Shown here: piece after piece, positions 33,858 to 43,204 of the stretch
Layout of the letters: each line of letters opens with the position of its first letter
How positions within the stretch are numbered: position 1 is the first letter of the stretch
Assembly: GCA_020723285.1 (NCBI GenBank)
Contig: DYJE01000014.1
Location: 1-64,000, forward strand
Source: Desulforapulum autotrophicum
GTDB lineage: Bacteria > Desulfobacterota > Desulfobacteria > Desulfobacterales > Desulfolunaceae
Length of the DNA stretch: 64,000 nt
Direction of reading: 5' to 3'
Program-made: the position numbers and the translations under genes
Notes under the pieces: model-generated
Seen by the model: the letters and a program-made list of their open reading frames with translations, nothing else
Told to the model about the DNA's origin: nothing
Databases searched by the model: none

Positions 33858-35312
33858 TCAGACAAGATATTCTGCAGGCTGAATCCCGAAACGCCCCGGA
33901 TGAAAACTTGCGACAATGTTCCGGATATAATCCATGGTCGTTGAATCCCGTTCTTCAAGACTGATGACCGGTCCTTTCTTGAAAACCGTCTCACGGGCAG
34001 ACTTGATGACCATCACATCGGGTCGGCTTCCGTTGGCACCCCTCCCTTTACCCGAGACAATCCCCAGCTCACCCGTATCCAGCTGGAGAAGGGTGCCCAC
34101 AGGATAAATACCCACCATATTGACGAAGGCTTTCAGCAGCAATGGATCAAATGCAGAACCTGACCCCTCGATCATTCGTCCCAGAGCCTCGTCCGGGCTC
34201 ATGGCCACAGGACGGTAAGCCCTGGGTGATGTGATGGCATCGAACACATCGGCAATGGTCAGAATTCGCCCGTACAGACTCACCGGTCTGTTCGGATTGA
34301 AACGGGGGTACCCTGAATGGTCGAACTTGATGTGATGTTCAAATGGTGCACGAATGATCTTCGACTTGATGTCCCTGGGGGCGTTCAGTTTCAGGATCTT
34401 CGTCACACTGTACATGGAGTGTTTTTCCACAATCCGTTTTTCTTCAGGGGTCAGTTTACCGGGCTTCCGAATGATTTCCGAAGGGATATCCACTTTACCC
34501 AGATCGTGGAAAAGGCCGCATATTCCAAGGATCTCCACAGACTTGCGAGACAGTCCGATTTTAAGACCCAGACACATGGCCAGAATGGACACATTCACGG
34601 AATGGCAATAGGTGTAGTCATCGTAGTCCCTGATGGTGCTCATGCCCATGAGAATGGAATCATCCTCGATGATCAGATCCACCATTTTCTGAACCATCCT
34701 CTGGGTCTTTCGAATGCCGGCGAAACTTTGACCCGATACTTTTTCCGCCACATTTTTTATGGACTGAAGGGCATTGGCATACGTGAGCTGACCTTTTTCC
34801 TTGCGCGAGTCCTTGGCCGGAGAAACAGTATAGATTTTCTGGTTCTGCGTGACCGGCCGCTCATCGTCTCTTTTTTCCGGGGTTTCTTCACATTCGAGCC
34901 AGAGAACCTTTTCTATTTCCAGCTTCTTTTTCAACCAGAGCAGCGGATCAGCGGCTTTCACGGAATGATTCAGAAAGAACGCGGCTTTATGGATGTCGGC
35001 ATGGGTTATGGATTCATGGTATATCAACCGGACTTCACCAATGCCCCTTTCCGAAAAATAGTCCCTGGCTTTGCCCATCAGACCCAGGGTCTCCCGTCGA
35101 TGAGCGAGTTTCTCCTCCTGAAAGTAAAAACGGCTTTCGGAAATTTTAATGGTTATCACCGGTTCATATTTTGAAAACGCTTTCAAAGCAGACAAAAATA
35201 CGTCGGAGATGTCTTTGACGGTCCTGTTGTTTTCCCCGTGGACCTTGACTGACATCACGAGCTTGTAGAAAACAGCGATGATCTGCTCTCCTATGGCTCC
35301 GTAATTCCCCAT
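33858..35312 (-). CDS. HD-GYP domain phosphodiesterase-like protein
   Basis: A 484-residue cytoplasmic signalling protein. The N-terminal 190 residues are of unknown fold. The HD-GYP domain (about 215-400) has YCHSVNVS, CGLFHDLGKVDIP, EHHIKFDHSGYPR (the GYP triplet) and ADVFDAITSPRAYRP. HD-GYP enzymes split cyclic di-GMP. A short C-terminal beta region, VGTLLQLDTGELGIV, is often seen after such domains. It follows the HEAT-repeat gene by 27 bases and is probably co-transcribed with it. Confidence 0.92.
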   Translation of the reverse strand: MGNYGAIGEQIIAVFYKLVMSVKVHGENNRTVKDISDVFLSALKAFSKYEPVITIKISESRFYFQEEKLAHRRETLGLMGKARDYFSERGIGEVRLIYHESITHADIHKAAFFLNHSVKAADPLLWLKKKLEIEKVLWLECEETPEKRDDERPVTQNQKIYTVSPAKDSRKEKGQLTYANALQSIKNVAEKVSGQSFAGIRKTQRMVQKMVDLIIEDDSILMGMSTIRDYDDYTYCHSVNVSILAMCLGLKIGLSRKSVEILGICGLFHDLGKVDIPSEIIRKPGKLTPEEKRIVEKHSMYSVTKILKLNAPRDIKSKIIRAPFEHHIKFDHSGYPRFNPNRPVSLYGRILTIADVFDAITSPRAYRPVAMSPDEALGRMIEGSGSAFDPLLLKAFVNMVGIYPVGTLLQLDTGELGIVSGKGRGANGSRPDVMVIKSARETVFKKGPVISLEERDSTTMDYIRNIVASFHPGRFGIQPAEYLV

Positions 35313-35339
35313 AGCCTTGTCGACATCCCCTTCTTATGG

Positions 35340-37097
35340 TTACTGCATGAACAGTGAATAGGCCTTCCGTATCAGGGGAGACCTGCTTTTTGACGCTTTT
35401 TTCAAAATACGTAACGATTCAGCGCTGCCCAGCTCGGAAAGAGCGAGAAGCGCGCCTTCTCTGTGACTGTTTTTTTTTGCCCCGATCAGTCCTGACCAGG
35501 CACCATTGAATACCTTTTTTCTTAAAAATGGAATGGAACGTTCAGAGCCACATTTGCCAAGCATTCTGTAGCATGTCAACACATGATTTCGTTCTGCCGA
35601 TGACTCATCGCAGCGGTCCAGATATTCCAGCATCAGGGTTTCAGTGGTCACCGCACGTTTTGAACCTATAAACTTCAAGAGCTTAATGCGGACATCCATA
35701 CTCGGATCGTCTAAAAGAAAAAAGATACTGTTTAAAACCGTCACGGGTTTTTCGGTAAAATAATCAAGAGCACTGGATCTGACCTGCTCCACAGAATGCT
35801 TCAGCGCTTTGAAAAGCAGGTAATCACTGTTGGAATCCTTGATTTTTTTCAGAAGGGATATGGCAATGAGAACCACCGTCTTGTCCGGATTGGCCATCAT
35901 GCGTTCAATCAGTTCTCCATCTTCACGGGCCTTGTTCTTGACAATATCAAGAACAAGATCCCTTGAGGACTGGGATTCGAGAAGGGCGAGCACGTCGCAT
36001 AACGTGATCACCGCGGATGACTCAAGCGCCATGCAGACTTTCCGAAGAAAAAAAATATCGCCGGGATTGTTCATGTTGAGCACGGGAATCAGGCCGGGTC
36101 GGGCTTCTTCAAACACAGGGCCGGAAATGCTTTTCATGAACTCATCCACACGCTGGGCGACAAAGGGTTTGAGCCAGGCGTGTCTGGAGTGGTAATCGGC
36201 TATCTTTTCAATAATGGAATAGGCTTTATAGACTTCACCCTGCTGGAGAACCCGACCGAACTCACCCGCAAGGCTGGCAAGAACGTTGCTGAGATCATCG
36301 GACTGAGCGACCTCCTCAAGCACAAAAAGTAGAAGATCAAGAACATCGTCATCGTTTTGTATTGTTTCATGTTCTTTGACGATGCTTTCCAGACGGATCA
36401 GCTCATCGGGGTTGAATGAAAGATCCATCCCCGCAAACAAAGGGCCGTCAAGGTTGGCAGGCTTGTAAAACGAAGGTTCGTAATCCAGCCACGAACTGTT
36501 CTGAATCTGTCCCTTTTCTTTGCGGATCTCCTTTGGGGGGGCCAGCTCCTCTTCGATGGATGAAAAAGCCACCAGCCCTTTTGAAGGCTTTGGGAATGAA
36601 AACACCGTGTCGGAATCCCAAAAGAATTCAGCACTCTGGAAACGGATATGAACGAGGTCAGATTCCCAGAGGTCAGTGACTGTATCACATTCCGCCTCAT
36701 CGGAAATCATCCTGTTTTTCTTTATGATTCTGAATAATTCGGCAATTTCTTTGCCGCCGATTCCCTTGATGAATTCGATCTTGACGATACCGTCTCTGGT
36801 CAGGGGGACTAAAAATGGATCGTCGTCACCCGCTCCGGAATAAACGGGCTGGCCGCCGGTGTATATGCCATCCTTTTCGATCACAAGAACCAGACTATCG
36901 TAAGTATCCGTGTATTTTATTAATTCTTTCGAAATATGTTTCAAGCCATTGCGCGTGAGGGCGTGATCTTCCGGATACAATGAATAAGTCCGGAATGCGG
37001 ATACGACATTTTTGACAATGCCCGCTGTTCCTGATGCGGATTTCACGAGACCGGTCCGTATTGTTTGATTCTCTTTGGCGTATTGTATCTCATGCAT
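35340..37097 (-). CDS. HEAT-repeat protein of unknown function
   Basis: A 585-residue soluble helical protein. The C-terminal half (about 370-585) is made of HEAT-like repeats (VVLIAISLLKKIKDSNSDYL, VRSSALDYFTEKPVTVLNSI, MDVRIKLLKFIGSKRAV). The N-terminal half includes a stretch (LVLVIEKDGIYTGGQPVYSG) resembling the N terminus of the HD-GYP partner (TIKISESRFYFQEEKLAHR), so the two may share a domain. There is no signal peptide or catalytic motif. HEAT arrays are protein-binding scaffolds. Gene order suggests it works with the HD-GYP protein, perhaps as partner or regulator. The start has a poor ribosome site. Confidence 0.75.
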   Translation of the reverse strand: MHEIQYAKENQTIRTGLVKSASGTAGIVKNVVSAFRTYSLYPEDHALTRNGLKHISKELIKYTDTYDSLVLVIEKDGIYTGGQPVYSGAGDDDPFLVPLTRDGIVKIEFIKGIGGKEIAELFRIIKKNRMISDEAECDTVTDLWESDLVHIRFQSAEFFWDSDTVFSFPKPSKGLVAFSSIEEELAPPKEIRKEKGQIQNSSWLDYEPSFYKPANLDGPLFAGMDLSFNPDELIRLESIVKEHETIQNDDDVLDLLLFVLEEVAQSDDLSNVLASLAGEFGRVLQQGEVYKAYSIIEKIADYHSRHAWLKPFVAQRVDEFMKSISGPVFEEARPGLIPVLNMNNPGDIFFLRKVCMALESSAVITLCDVLALLESQSSRDLVLDIVKNKAREDGELIERMMANPDKTVVLIAISLLKKIKDSNSDYLLFKALKHSVEQVRSSALDYFTEKPVTVLNSIFFLLDDPSMDVRIKLLKFIGSKRAVTTETLMLEYLDRCDESSAERNHVLTCYRMLGKCGSERSIPFLRKKVFNGAWSGLIGAKKNSHREGALLALSELGSAESLRILKKASKSRSPLIRKAYSLFMQ

Positions 37098-37183
37098 GAT
37101 GACATCAGAATTGCATTAAAGACATTATAAATCAATAAAAAAAGCATGATGGAGTTAGTATGATCAAACAATGTTTATGGTTT

Positions 37184-37825
37184 TTACCTTTGTAAAAAAC
37201 ATCTGGCATTCTCTTGCATGACTTCGAAATCCTGGCCGGAAAGACCGGCCCCCAAAACCACGTTCCGTGCAAAGACACTGTCCACAAGATCACCAGGAGC
37301 GTGTGAGTCGGTATTGATGACCAACTTTGTCCCATGTTTTTTAGCAAGAGCCGCAACATGGCCGTTTGAAAGGGAATGACCCTTTCGTGCGGTAATCTCT
37401 AATAACACCCCCCTTTCACGGGCGAGAATGACGTCCGGCTCTTCGATAAGGCCGGGGTGAGCCAGAATATCGATGTCGGACATGATCGCTGCATGATTCG
37501 TTCCCGGTGCCACAGGTTCCACAAGGGTTTCGCCGTGAACGATGATGATCCGTGCGCCCAGGTCACGGGCCTGCCGCGCGGCAAGGGCAATATGAGCCGG
37601 AGGAACGTGGGTCAGCTCGATGCCCGGAATGACTTTTATCGCAAGAACCTGGTTCAGCTGCTCAGCCACGGCGACGATCCTCGGAATGATGAAATCGATG
37701 TTTGAAAGATCGCCGTGGTCAGTGATGCCTATGGCTGTAAGGCCTTTGTGCTCGGCCCTCCTCACAAGTTCCGACGGAACGAGCACGCCATCGCTGAAAA
37801 ATGAATGGGTATGCAGATCGATCAT
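37184..37825 (-). CDS. PHP-domain metal-dependent phosphoesterase
   Basis: A 213-residue PHP protein. Metal ligands appear in order: DLHTHSFFSDG at the N terminus, ITDHGDLSN near 37, PGIELTHVPP near 67, HGETL near 102, HPGL near 127 and NTDSHAPGD near 178. It resembles the histidinol-phosphatase/YcdX-like class. AAGGAACCC supports the start. The substrate is unknown. Confidence 0.88.
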   Translation of the reverse strand: MIDLHTHSFFSDGVLVPSELVRRAEHKGLTAIGITDHGDLSNIDFIIPRIVAVAEQLNQVLAIKVIPGIELTHVPPAHIALAARQARDLGARIIIVHGETLVEPVAPGTNHAAIMSDIDILAHPGLIEEPDVILARERGVLLEITARKGHSLSNGHVAALAKKHGTKLVINTDSHAPGDLVDSVFARNVVLGAGLSGQDFEVMQENARCFLQR

Positions 37826-37840
37826 AGGGTTCCTTTGAGA

Positions 37841-38338
37841 TTAAATTTTGTATTTTCCAAAATCATCGTTATCCAGTGTTTCAAGGTACTCCGCCCATTT
37901 TTTACCTTCTTCGCTCTGATCGGCAGCCTCGGTTTTTTCAGTTCCGGATTTCGATTTCAGAATCACACTTTCCTCGGCGTAAATCGGGGCGTTGAAACGA
38001 ACCGCAAGGGCCATGGCATCACTGGGCCTTGAATCGAGAACAAATTCCGTGTCACCGGACTCAAAATACAGCCTGGCAAAAAACGTGTTGTTCTCCAGAT
38101 CGCAGATTTCCACTTTCTTGACTGTGAATGCCGTTCGTTCAAGAAAATTCTTGAAAAGGTCGTGAGTCAGAGGCCGCTCGAAGGCCATTCCCTGGAGCGC
38201 ATAAACAATGGAACCCGCTTCAAGAGCGCCAATCCAGATGAAAAGATTCTGCCCGTTCTTAAGAGATTTCAGAACGATGACCGGCGACTGGCTTTCAGGG
38301 TCAAGAGATACGGATGCAATGGTCATTTCATGAAGCAT
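37841..38338 (-). CDS. Bifunctional nuclease family (DUF151) protein
   Basis: A 165-residue DUF151 protein. Conserved segments: PVIVLKSLKNGQNLFIWIG, AGSIVYALQGMAFERPLTHD and LDSRPSDAMALAVRFNAPIY. Family members have been described as nucleases on DNA and RNA. I chose the ATG at 38338, since AAGGAGG lies 8 bases upstream; the ATG at 38356 precedes that site. The C-terminal 30 residues are acidic. It lies between the PHP gene and miaB on the same strand. Confidence 0.9.
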   Translation of the reverse strand: MLHEMTIASVSLDPESQSPVIVLKSLKNGQNLFIWIGALEAGSIVYALQGMAFERPLTHDLFKNFLERTAFTVKKVEICDLENNTFFARLYFESGDTEFVLDSRPSDAMALAVRFNAPIYAEESVILKSKSGTEKTEAADQSEEGKKWAEYLETLDNDDFGKYKI

Positions 38339-38471
38339 GGTGTACCTCCTTTTCATTCACAGTGTGTTCGGAATTTTTCACTATTTTTGCAGAACCGGTT
38401 CAATCCTGTCAACGGAAGATGGGCCATTATGGCATGCCAGATGCCGGTTCCGCAACGTTTAATGCGTTTTT

Positions 38472-39818
38472 TTACCGCTCCTTCCCCCAGAGCGAATGTG
38501 GAAATGCTTTTTCAATGGATACCTGAACAATTTTTCCCACCTTGCCTTTATAACTTTCAGCACCTGTTCCCATAAAATTCACGACCTTATTGCTGGACGT
38601 CCGTCCGCTGTATTGAATTTCATCTTCTTTCACGTTTTTTTTGCTCAGGCCCTCCACGAGAACCTGCTCCACACGGCCGATATACCGGTCGTTGTTCTTG
38701 CGTGAATACGTTTTTTCAAGAGCGAGAAGTGCTTCAAGCCTCTGGCTTTTCACCAGATCAGGTACTTTATCTGAAAAACCCACGGCGGGTGCAGGGGGTC
38801 TGTCCGAATACTTGAATGCGAAAAGACCGTCGAATTTCACAGTGTCCACAAGATCGAGCGTCATTTTGAAATCCTCGTCCGTTTCACCGGGGAACCCCAC
38901 GATCATGTCGGAGCTGACGGAAATATCCGGCCGCACCTGTCTCAGACGTTCAATGCGGCTGATATAGACTTCCCGGGTGTATCTTCTGTTCATCAGTGAA
39001 AGAATACGATCGGAACCGCTCTGCACTGGGAGATGGATGTGGTCGCACAGCTTGTCCAGTTCACCGTAGGCCCTGATCAGATCATCGGACAGATCCTTGG
39101 GATGGGATGTGGCGAAACGGATGCGGAAAAGTCCGTCAATCTGTGCAACTTTCCGAAGCAGATCGGGAAACGAGCATATCTTCTCTTTCAGGCCGTAACT
39201 GTTGACATTCTGCCCCAGAAGCGTCACTTCACGCGCGCCGTTTGCAACCAGCTTTTCGATTTCCCGGATGATGTTTTCCGGTGTTCTGCTGGTCTCCCTG
39301 CCCCTGACATGGGGCACAATGCAGTAACTGCAAAAGTTGTCGCAACCGCGCATGATGGTCACAAACCGCGAGACATCCGGCGTCCGGTCATGGTCGTGAT
39401 CTGGAAGGGCTTCAATCAGACCGGTGTCCATGGTCACGTCCACCACCCGGGTTTTCAGCTCTTCGAAACGACGAAGCAGTTCCGGCAGACGACCCACGGC
39501 ACGTGTTCCGAAAACGATGTCAACCCAGGGGAAACGGCTGACGAGGGCCGCCCCTTCCTGCTGGGCCACACACCCCCCCACAGCCACCACAAGTTCCGGA
39601 TTTTTCCGTTTCAGTTTATTGAGCCTTCCGATAAAACTGAAAGCCTTTTCTTCGGCTTTCTTTCGAACGGAACACGTGTTCACGATGACAAGATCGGCGT
39701 CTTCAAACGTTTCTGCCGGGACGTAACCCATGGGTCTTAAAACCCGTCCGAACATTTCGGAATCATAGACGTTCATCTGACATCCGATGGTATATACAAA
39801 AAGAGATCTGATATTCAT
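38472..39818 (-). CDS. miaB: tRNA methylthiotransferase MiaB
   Basis: Radical-SAM enzyme that converts i6A to ms2i6A at position 37 of tRNAs reading UNN codons. The N-terminal UPF0004 domain has YTIGCQMN plus later cluster Cys (VNTCSVR and GGCVAQQ). The radical-SAM motif GCDNFCSYCIVPHVRGRE is near 150-165 (C-x3-C-x2-C), and a C-terminal TRAM domain spans about 375-440. At 448 residues the length is normal. Its ATG overlaps the DUF4911 stop by 4 bases. Confidence 0.97.
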   Translation of the reverse strand: MNIRSLFVYTIGCQMNVYDSEMFGRVLRPMGYVPAETFEDADLVIVNTCSVRKKAEEKAFSFIGRLNKLKRKNPELVVAVGGCVAQQEGAALVSRFPWVDIVFGTRAVGRLPELLRRFEELKTRVVDVTMDTGLIEALPDHDHDRTPDVSRFVTIMRGCDNFCSYCIVPHVRGRETSRTPENIIREIEKLVANGAREVTLLGQNVNSYGLKEKICSFPDLLRKVAQIDGLFRIRFATSHPKDLSDDLIRAYGELDKLCDHIHLPVQSGSDRILSLMNRRYTREVYISRIERLRQVRPDISVSSDMIVGFPGETDEDFKMTLDLVDTVKFDGLFAFKYSDRPPAPAVGFSDKVPDLVKSQRLEALLALEKTYSRKNNDRYIGRVEQVLVEGLSKKNVKEDEIQYSGRTSSNKVVNFMGTGAESYKGKVGKIVQVSIEKAFPHSLWGKER

Positions 39819-40075
39819 AAGTTAGGGATTTCCATTCCTCCAACGCCGTTTTCCGCGTCTGTCTCATCCATTTCAAGTTCCTGTTTCAACCCCTCGACCA
39901 CGGCCATGACCTCGTCCATGCAACCCGGAGCGATTCGAAGGACGATGATATCTTTCGAACCCGGAGGTGTGCTGACCACCGCCAGTCCGTCGTGGGCTTC
40001 AAACGTGTAGCGGATGAAGCAAATGTCCCTGGGGTTCACGCGGTAATACCGTCTCTGAATGTTCATCGGATTCAT
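39815..40075 (-). CDS. DUF4911 protein
   Basis: An 86-residue protein beginning NIQRRYYRVNPRDICFIRYT, with strand-rich AVVSTPPGSKDIIVLRIAPG and an acidic C terminus. DUF4911 proteins are often found beside miaB in Desulfobacterota; function unknown. ATGA overlaps join it to both neighbours, so expression is coupled to miaB and to the permease. Confidence 0.8.
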   Translation of the reverse strand: MNPMNIQRRYYRVNPRDICFIRYTFEAHDGLAVVSTPPGSKDIIVLRIAPGCMDEVMAVVEGLKQELEMDETDAENGVGGMEIPNL

Positions 40076-41334
40076 GGATTTTCAACCGTAAACCCGGCAA
40101 ATGTTATGGCTGATTTCACTTTTTCCATGAGAGACAGTTCCTTAAGATCGAAAATCACTTTCTTTTCTGAAAGATCCACGGTGACATTGGATGTTCCCTC
40201 TATCCCCTCCACAGCCTTTTTCACAGAATTCTGGCAGTGCATGCAATTCATTCCGCCGACATTCAGTGTGACATTCCGACTCATATCAGACGCTCCCTTC
40301 CCTGTTTTGCTGTTGAAATATTTTTTAACAATATACATATCCCCATAATACCATAAAAGCATCAAAGCGAGAATCACCGATCCTGTCACTTTTAACCCCA
40401 TGGGAATCATTTCTCCATGCTGATGGGTGAACAGCATGGACAACCCCATGTTTTTGACCATGATATTGAGGATATACCCGAAAACCAGCGAAGAAACGGC
40501 GATGACCGCAAGAAAGATCAGGGTCGATCGCCTACCCACAACTTTCATGATGGCCGATATGCCAATGGCGTTGGTGGCAGGGCCCGTCAGAAGAAACACA
40601 AGGGCCGCTCCGGGGGACATCCCCTTCATGATCAGCGACGCGGCGATGGGCGTTGAAGCCGAAGCACAGACATACATGGGAATTCCGATGACCAGCATGA
40701 TGAGCATGGAAACAAAGTCGCTGCCCATGTACATTTCAAAAAAGCCATCAGGCACCATCACGGTGATCAGGCCGGCAATGAGAAAGCCCACCATCAGCGA
40801 ATTGGCAATGGAACCGAGAAGCTCGTATTCCACATACCCGACAATATGCCGTGCCCGGTCCTTCAGAGTCTCGTCTGTCCTGTTGGCGGCCATGGGAAGC
40901 AGAGTCCCCTGGTCCTTGCCGCCAAAGACATTCACCATCAGCCCTGCAAGAATTCCGGTGATAAACGATGCGATGATACGAAAAACCCCGAACACCCAGC
41001 CCAGCAGGGAGAACGTGATCATAAAACTGTCGGCCCCCACCTGAGGCGTGGTGATGAGAAACGATACCGTCGCCCCTTTTGAAGCCCCGCTGTGTTTGAG
41101 TGACGTGGCCACTGGGATCACGGCGCAGGAGCAAATGGGAATCGGGATCCCGAACAGCGTGGCTTTGAATACGGATGAAACGGTATTCTTCCCAAGATGT
41201 TTCCGGATAAGAGACTCGGGGAAAAAGATATGGAGCACCGCCGCAACCACAAACCCAAGAATCAGATAAATCGCCACTTCGTTGTAGAACAAGGCAATTT
41301 CCTTGAAATAATTCAGTATATGTTCATATGTCAT
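40072..41334 (-). CDS. Permease with C-terminal HMA domain (Cu/Zn efflux, SO_0444 type)
   Basis: A 420-residue inner-membrane protein of the YraQ/UPF0718 (ArsP-like) permease family, with about eight to nine spans, the conserved PICSCAVIPVATSLKHSGAS near 60-80 and GIPMYVCASASTPIAASLI near 215-233 (CSC and CAS metal-thiol motifs). A heavy-metal-associated domain with GMNCMHC near 355 is fused at the C terminus. This layout fits SO_0444-type copper/zinc efflux transporters. It is coupled by ATGA overlap to the CsoR-type repressor upstream, so metal derepression is likely. The exact metal is not shown. Confidence 0.88.
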   Translation of the reverse strand: MTYEHILNYFKEIALFYNEVAIYLILGFVVAAVLHIFFPESLIRKHLGKNTVSSVFKATLFGIPIPICSCAVIPVATSLKHSGASKGATVSFLITTPQVGADSFMITFSLLGWVFGVFRIIASFITGILAGLMVNVFGGKDQGTLLPMAANRTDETLKDRARHIVGYVEYELLGSIANSLMVGFLIAGLITVMVPDGFFEMYMGSDFVSMLIMLVIGIPMYVCASASTPIAASLIMKGMSPGAALVFLLTGPATNAIGISAIMKVVGRRSTLIFLAVIAVSSLVFGYILNIMVKNMGLSMLFTHQHGEMIPMGLKVTGSVILALMLLWYYGDMYIVKKYFNSKTGKGASDMSRNVTLNVGGMNCMHCQNSVKKAVEGIEGTSNVTVDLSEKKVIFDLKELSLMEKVKSAITFAGFTVENP

Positions 41335-41603
41335 ACTTTACCCACTTTATAGATTGTGTCCACCAGCTCATCGATGGCGTCCTTGCCTTTTCCAAGGCTG
41401 ATGGCCGTGGCCACACAGCTTTCGACATGACGTTTCATGATGATCTTGGATACCCCCTGAAGGGCTTTTTCCGCCGCCGTGATCTGGTTGATGATGTCAA
41501 TGCAGTACTTTTCATTTTCAACCATTTTCATGATACCCCTGATCTGCCCTTCGATTCTCTTCAGGCGAGACAAGGAATCCTGCTTGATTTCTTCGTTGAT
41601 CAT
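41331..41603 (-). CDS. CsoR/FrmR-family metal-sensing repressor
   Basis: A 90-residue all-helical repressor. LSRLKRIEGQIRGIMKMVE is the family N terminus. A Cys in NEKYCIDI near 34, a His in KRHVESC near 59 and a Cys at 63 match the C-H-C Cu(I) ligands of CsoR. I chose the ATG at 41603, with AAAGGAGGAGGG immediately upstream. A perfect dyad lies 18 bases further upstream. It controls itself and the downstream efflux permease, and probably DUF4911 and miaB by coupling. Confidence 0.92.
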   Translation of the reverse strand: MINEEIKQDSLSRLKRIEGQIRGIMKMVENEKYCIDIINQITAAEKALQGVSKIIMKRHVESCVATAISLGKGKDAIDELVDTIYKVGKV

Positions 41604-41621
41604 CCCTCCTCCTTTACCGTT

Positions 41622-41643
41622 ATACCCTACCCTGGTAGGGTAT
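41622..41643. promoter_or_regulatory. CsoR-type operator
   Basis: ATACCCTACC and its complement GGTAGGGTAT around CT, a perfect 22-base dyad. It has the TACCC...GGGTA form of CsoR/RcnR-family operators and lies just upstream of the CsoR-like start. Confidence 0.85.
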
Positions 41644-41725
41644 TCACAAGTTAACAATCAAAAAAAAGGCTGTCAAGCTGAAAAATTTGAAGCCCATGAC
41701 TCGGGGATCAGGCAAACTTCAGGTT

Positions 41726-42220
41726 TCAGTCCTGGTCTTTTTTATCTTTTTCATTATCTTTTTCAGAGGGTGCCCCAGGGTACGAAAACATGTTCATGAA
41801 TGTTTTGAATGGCGACATTTCGGCCATGGTTTTCTGGGCCACGCCGGACAGTTCGGTGCTGAATTCCAGCATTTTGCGAAAATGCTCGTCAAAAGCGGAT
41901 TTCTGATTGATATAGTTTTCAATGGTTTTCTGAAGGTGTTTTTCGAAAAATTCACTGAGAATATTGTCACCGTAACGGATCAGCATATGAAGCAAAGGAA
42001 CGGGAAGAAGGGCTTTTTTACTTTTCGCCTCTTCAAGAACGATCTGCGTGAGGATATAAGCGGTGACGTCCTCTTCGGAATCCGCATCAATCACCTTGAC
42101 TTCCTTCATGTCTTTGATCATTTCGGAAACTTGGTTGATGGTGATGTATTTGCTGCTTTGAGTGTCGTACAACCGTCGATTATTGTACTTCTTTATAATA
42201 ATCCTGTCAGACAAGGCCAT
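41726..42220 (-). CDS. PHA/PHB accumulation regulator, PhaR-type
   Basis: A 164-residue regulator with the diagnostic N-terminal PHB_acc_N domain: IIIKKYNNRRLYDTQSSKYI, then TINQVSEMI. A PHB_acc region follows (RYGDNILSEFFEKHLQKTI). The acidic-basic tail ends EKDNEKDKKDQD. Such proteins bind polyhydroxyalkanoate granules and repress phasin genes. No PHA synthase or phasin is in the window. Confidence 0.92.
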   Translation of the reverse strand: MALSDRIIIKKYNNRRLYDTQSSKYITINQVSEMIKDMKEVKVIDADSEEDVTAYILTQIVLEEAKSKKALLPVPLLHMLIRYGDNILSEFFEKHLQKTIENYINQKSAFDEHFRKMLEFSTELSGVAQKTMAEMSPFKTFMNMFSYPGAPSEKDNEKDKKDQD

Positions 42221-42309
42221 TCTCCGTTTTGTTTCAATATACTGATTTCATTATCCTGATATGAACAATTTCAGGCAAATAGGTTTGCATTGTAAATAAA
42301 TCCGCATGG

Positions 42310-43131
42310 CTATGCAACAGGTTTTTCTGAAACAATCATTGAATCTAGTATAAGCCCGGCGGCTTCAGCGAATCCCTCCCCGCCTTCGCCTTCGGTGATG
42401 AAAGCAGGATGGAACGTCATGCGGTCAAGAAATGAAAGAACATTGCGGACCCCCACGGACAAAGGAAAAAACTCGAACATGGGCTCGTCGTTGGGTGAAT
42501 CGCCCAAGTATATGAACCGGTTTTTTTCCTTGTCCAGATCCATGGCCCACAGCTCCCTTGCAAGCTGTTTCGTCATCTGGAGCTTGCTGTAATCACCGAA
42601 CCAGCCGTTCACATGAATGGATGAGACTTTGCAGGTGGCCCCATGTTTTTTGAAAACAGCGCAGATCCGGTCCACATCGTCCCATGAAAGCCTGGGCACA
42701 TCTTCGCAGAAATCAATGGCAAGATCCGCTTCACGGTAATTCTGGTCGGAAGCCAGCGCCGTTCCCCGCACAGAACCCAGCACCTCGGCTGCGATGATTT
42801 TCAGCCGTTCACGTTTCTGCAAACGGGTAGGATCGTCGTCCACATAGCGTTTGATGAACGTTTGACTCTTCTCGTCAACCCTGAAGTAAAACGCGCCGTT
42901 TTCGCCCACAACAGCGTCCACGGGCCACATTCTGGCAATATGATCGCACCAGCCCGCAGGTCTTCCCGTGATAGGCACCACATGCAACCCCGACTGTTTC
43001 AAGTTCCACAGTGCGGTATACGCCGATGCCGGAATTTTTCCGTGAAGTGAAAACGTATCGTCGATATCAAAAAACACCCCTTTGATATCTTTCAGATCTT
43101 CAGTGGGCAGGTTTTCAAGGGGAAATGGCAT
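42310..43131 (-). CDS. HAD-family phosphatase (Cof/SPP type)
   Basis: A 273-residue HAD-IIB hydrolase. Motif I FFDIDDTFS near 20, motif II PITGRPAGW near 53, motif III Lys in YSKLQMTKQL near 185, and motif IV GDSPNDEPMF near 208. The subfamily includes sugar-phosphate and mannosyl-3-phosphoglycerate phosphatases. It precedes a CDP-alcohol phosphatidyltransferase gene on the other side, 73 bases apart on the same strand, but a shared pathway is not evident. The substrate is unknown. Confidence 0.87.
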   Translation of the reverse strand: MPFPLENLPTEDLKDIKGVFFDIDDTFSLHGKIPASAYTALWNLKQSGLHVVPITGRPAGWCDHIARMWPVDAVVGENGAFYFRVDEKSQTFIKRYVDDDPTRLQKRERLKIIAAEVLGSVRGTALASDQNYREADLAIDFCEDVPRLSWDDVDRICAVFKKHGATCKVSSIHVNGWFGDYSKLQMTKQLARELWAMDLDKEKNRFIYLGDSPNDEPMFEFFPLSVGVRNVLSFLDRMTFHPAFITEGEGGEGFAEAAGLILDSMIVSEKPVA

Positions 43132-43204
43132 CGTTACACACGGCCTGGTTACGGGGAGCTAAAAGCGGAGCAGCCGTCGCCCTATGGCTCTATGGAAAGA
43201 ACGG

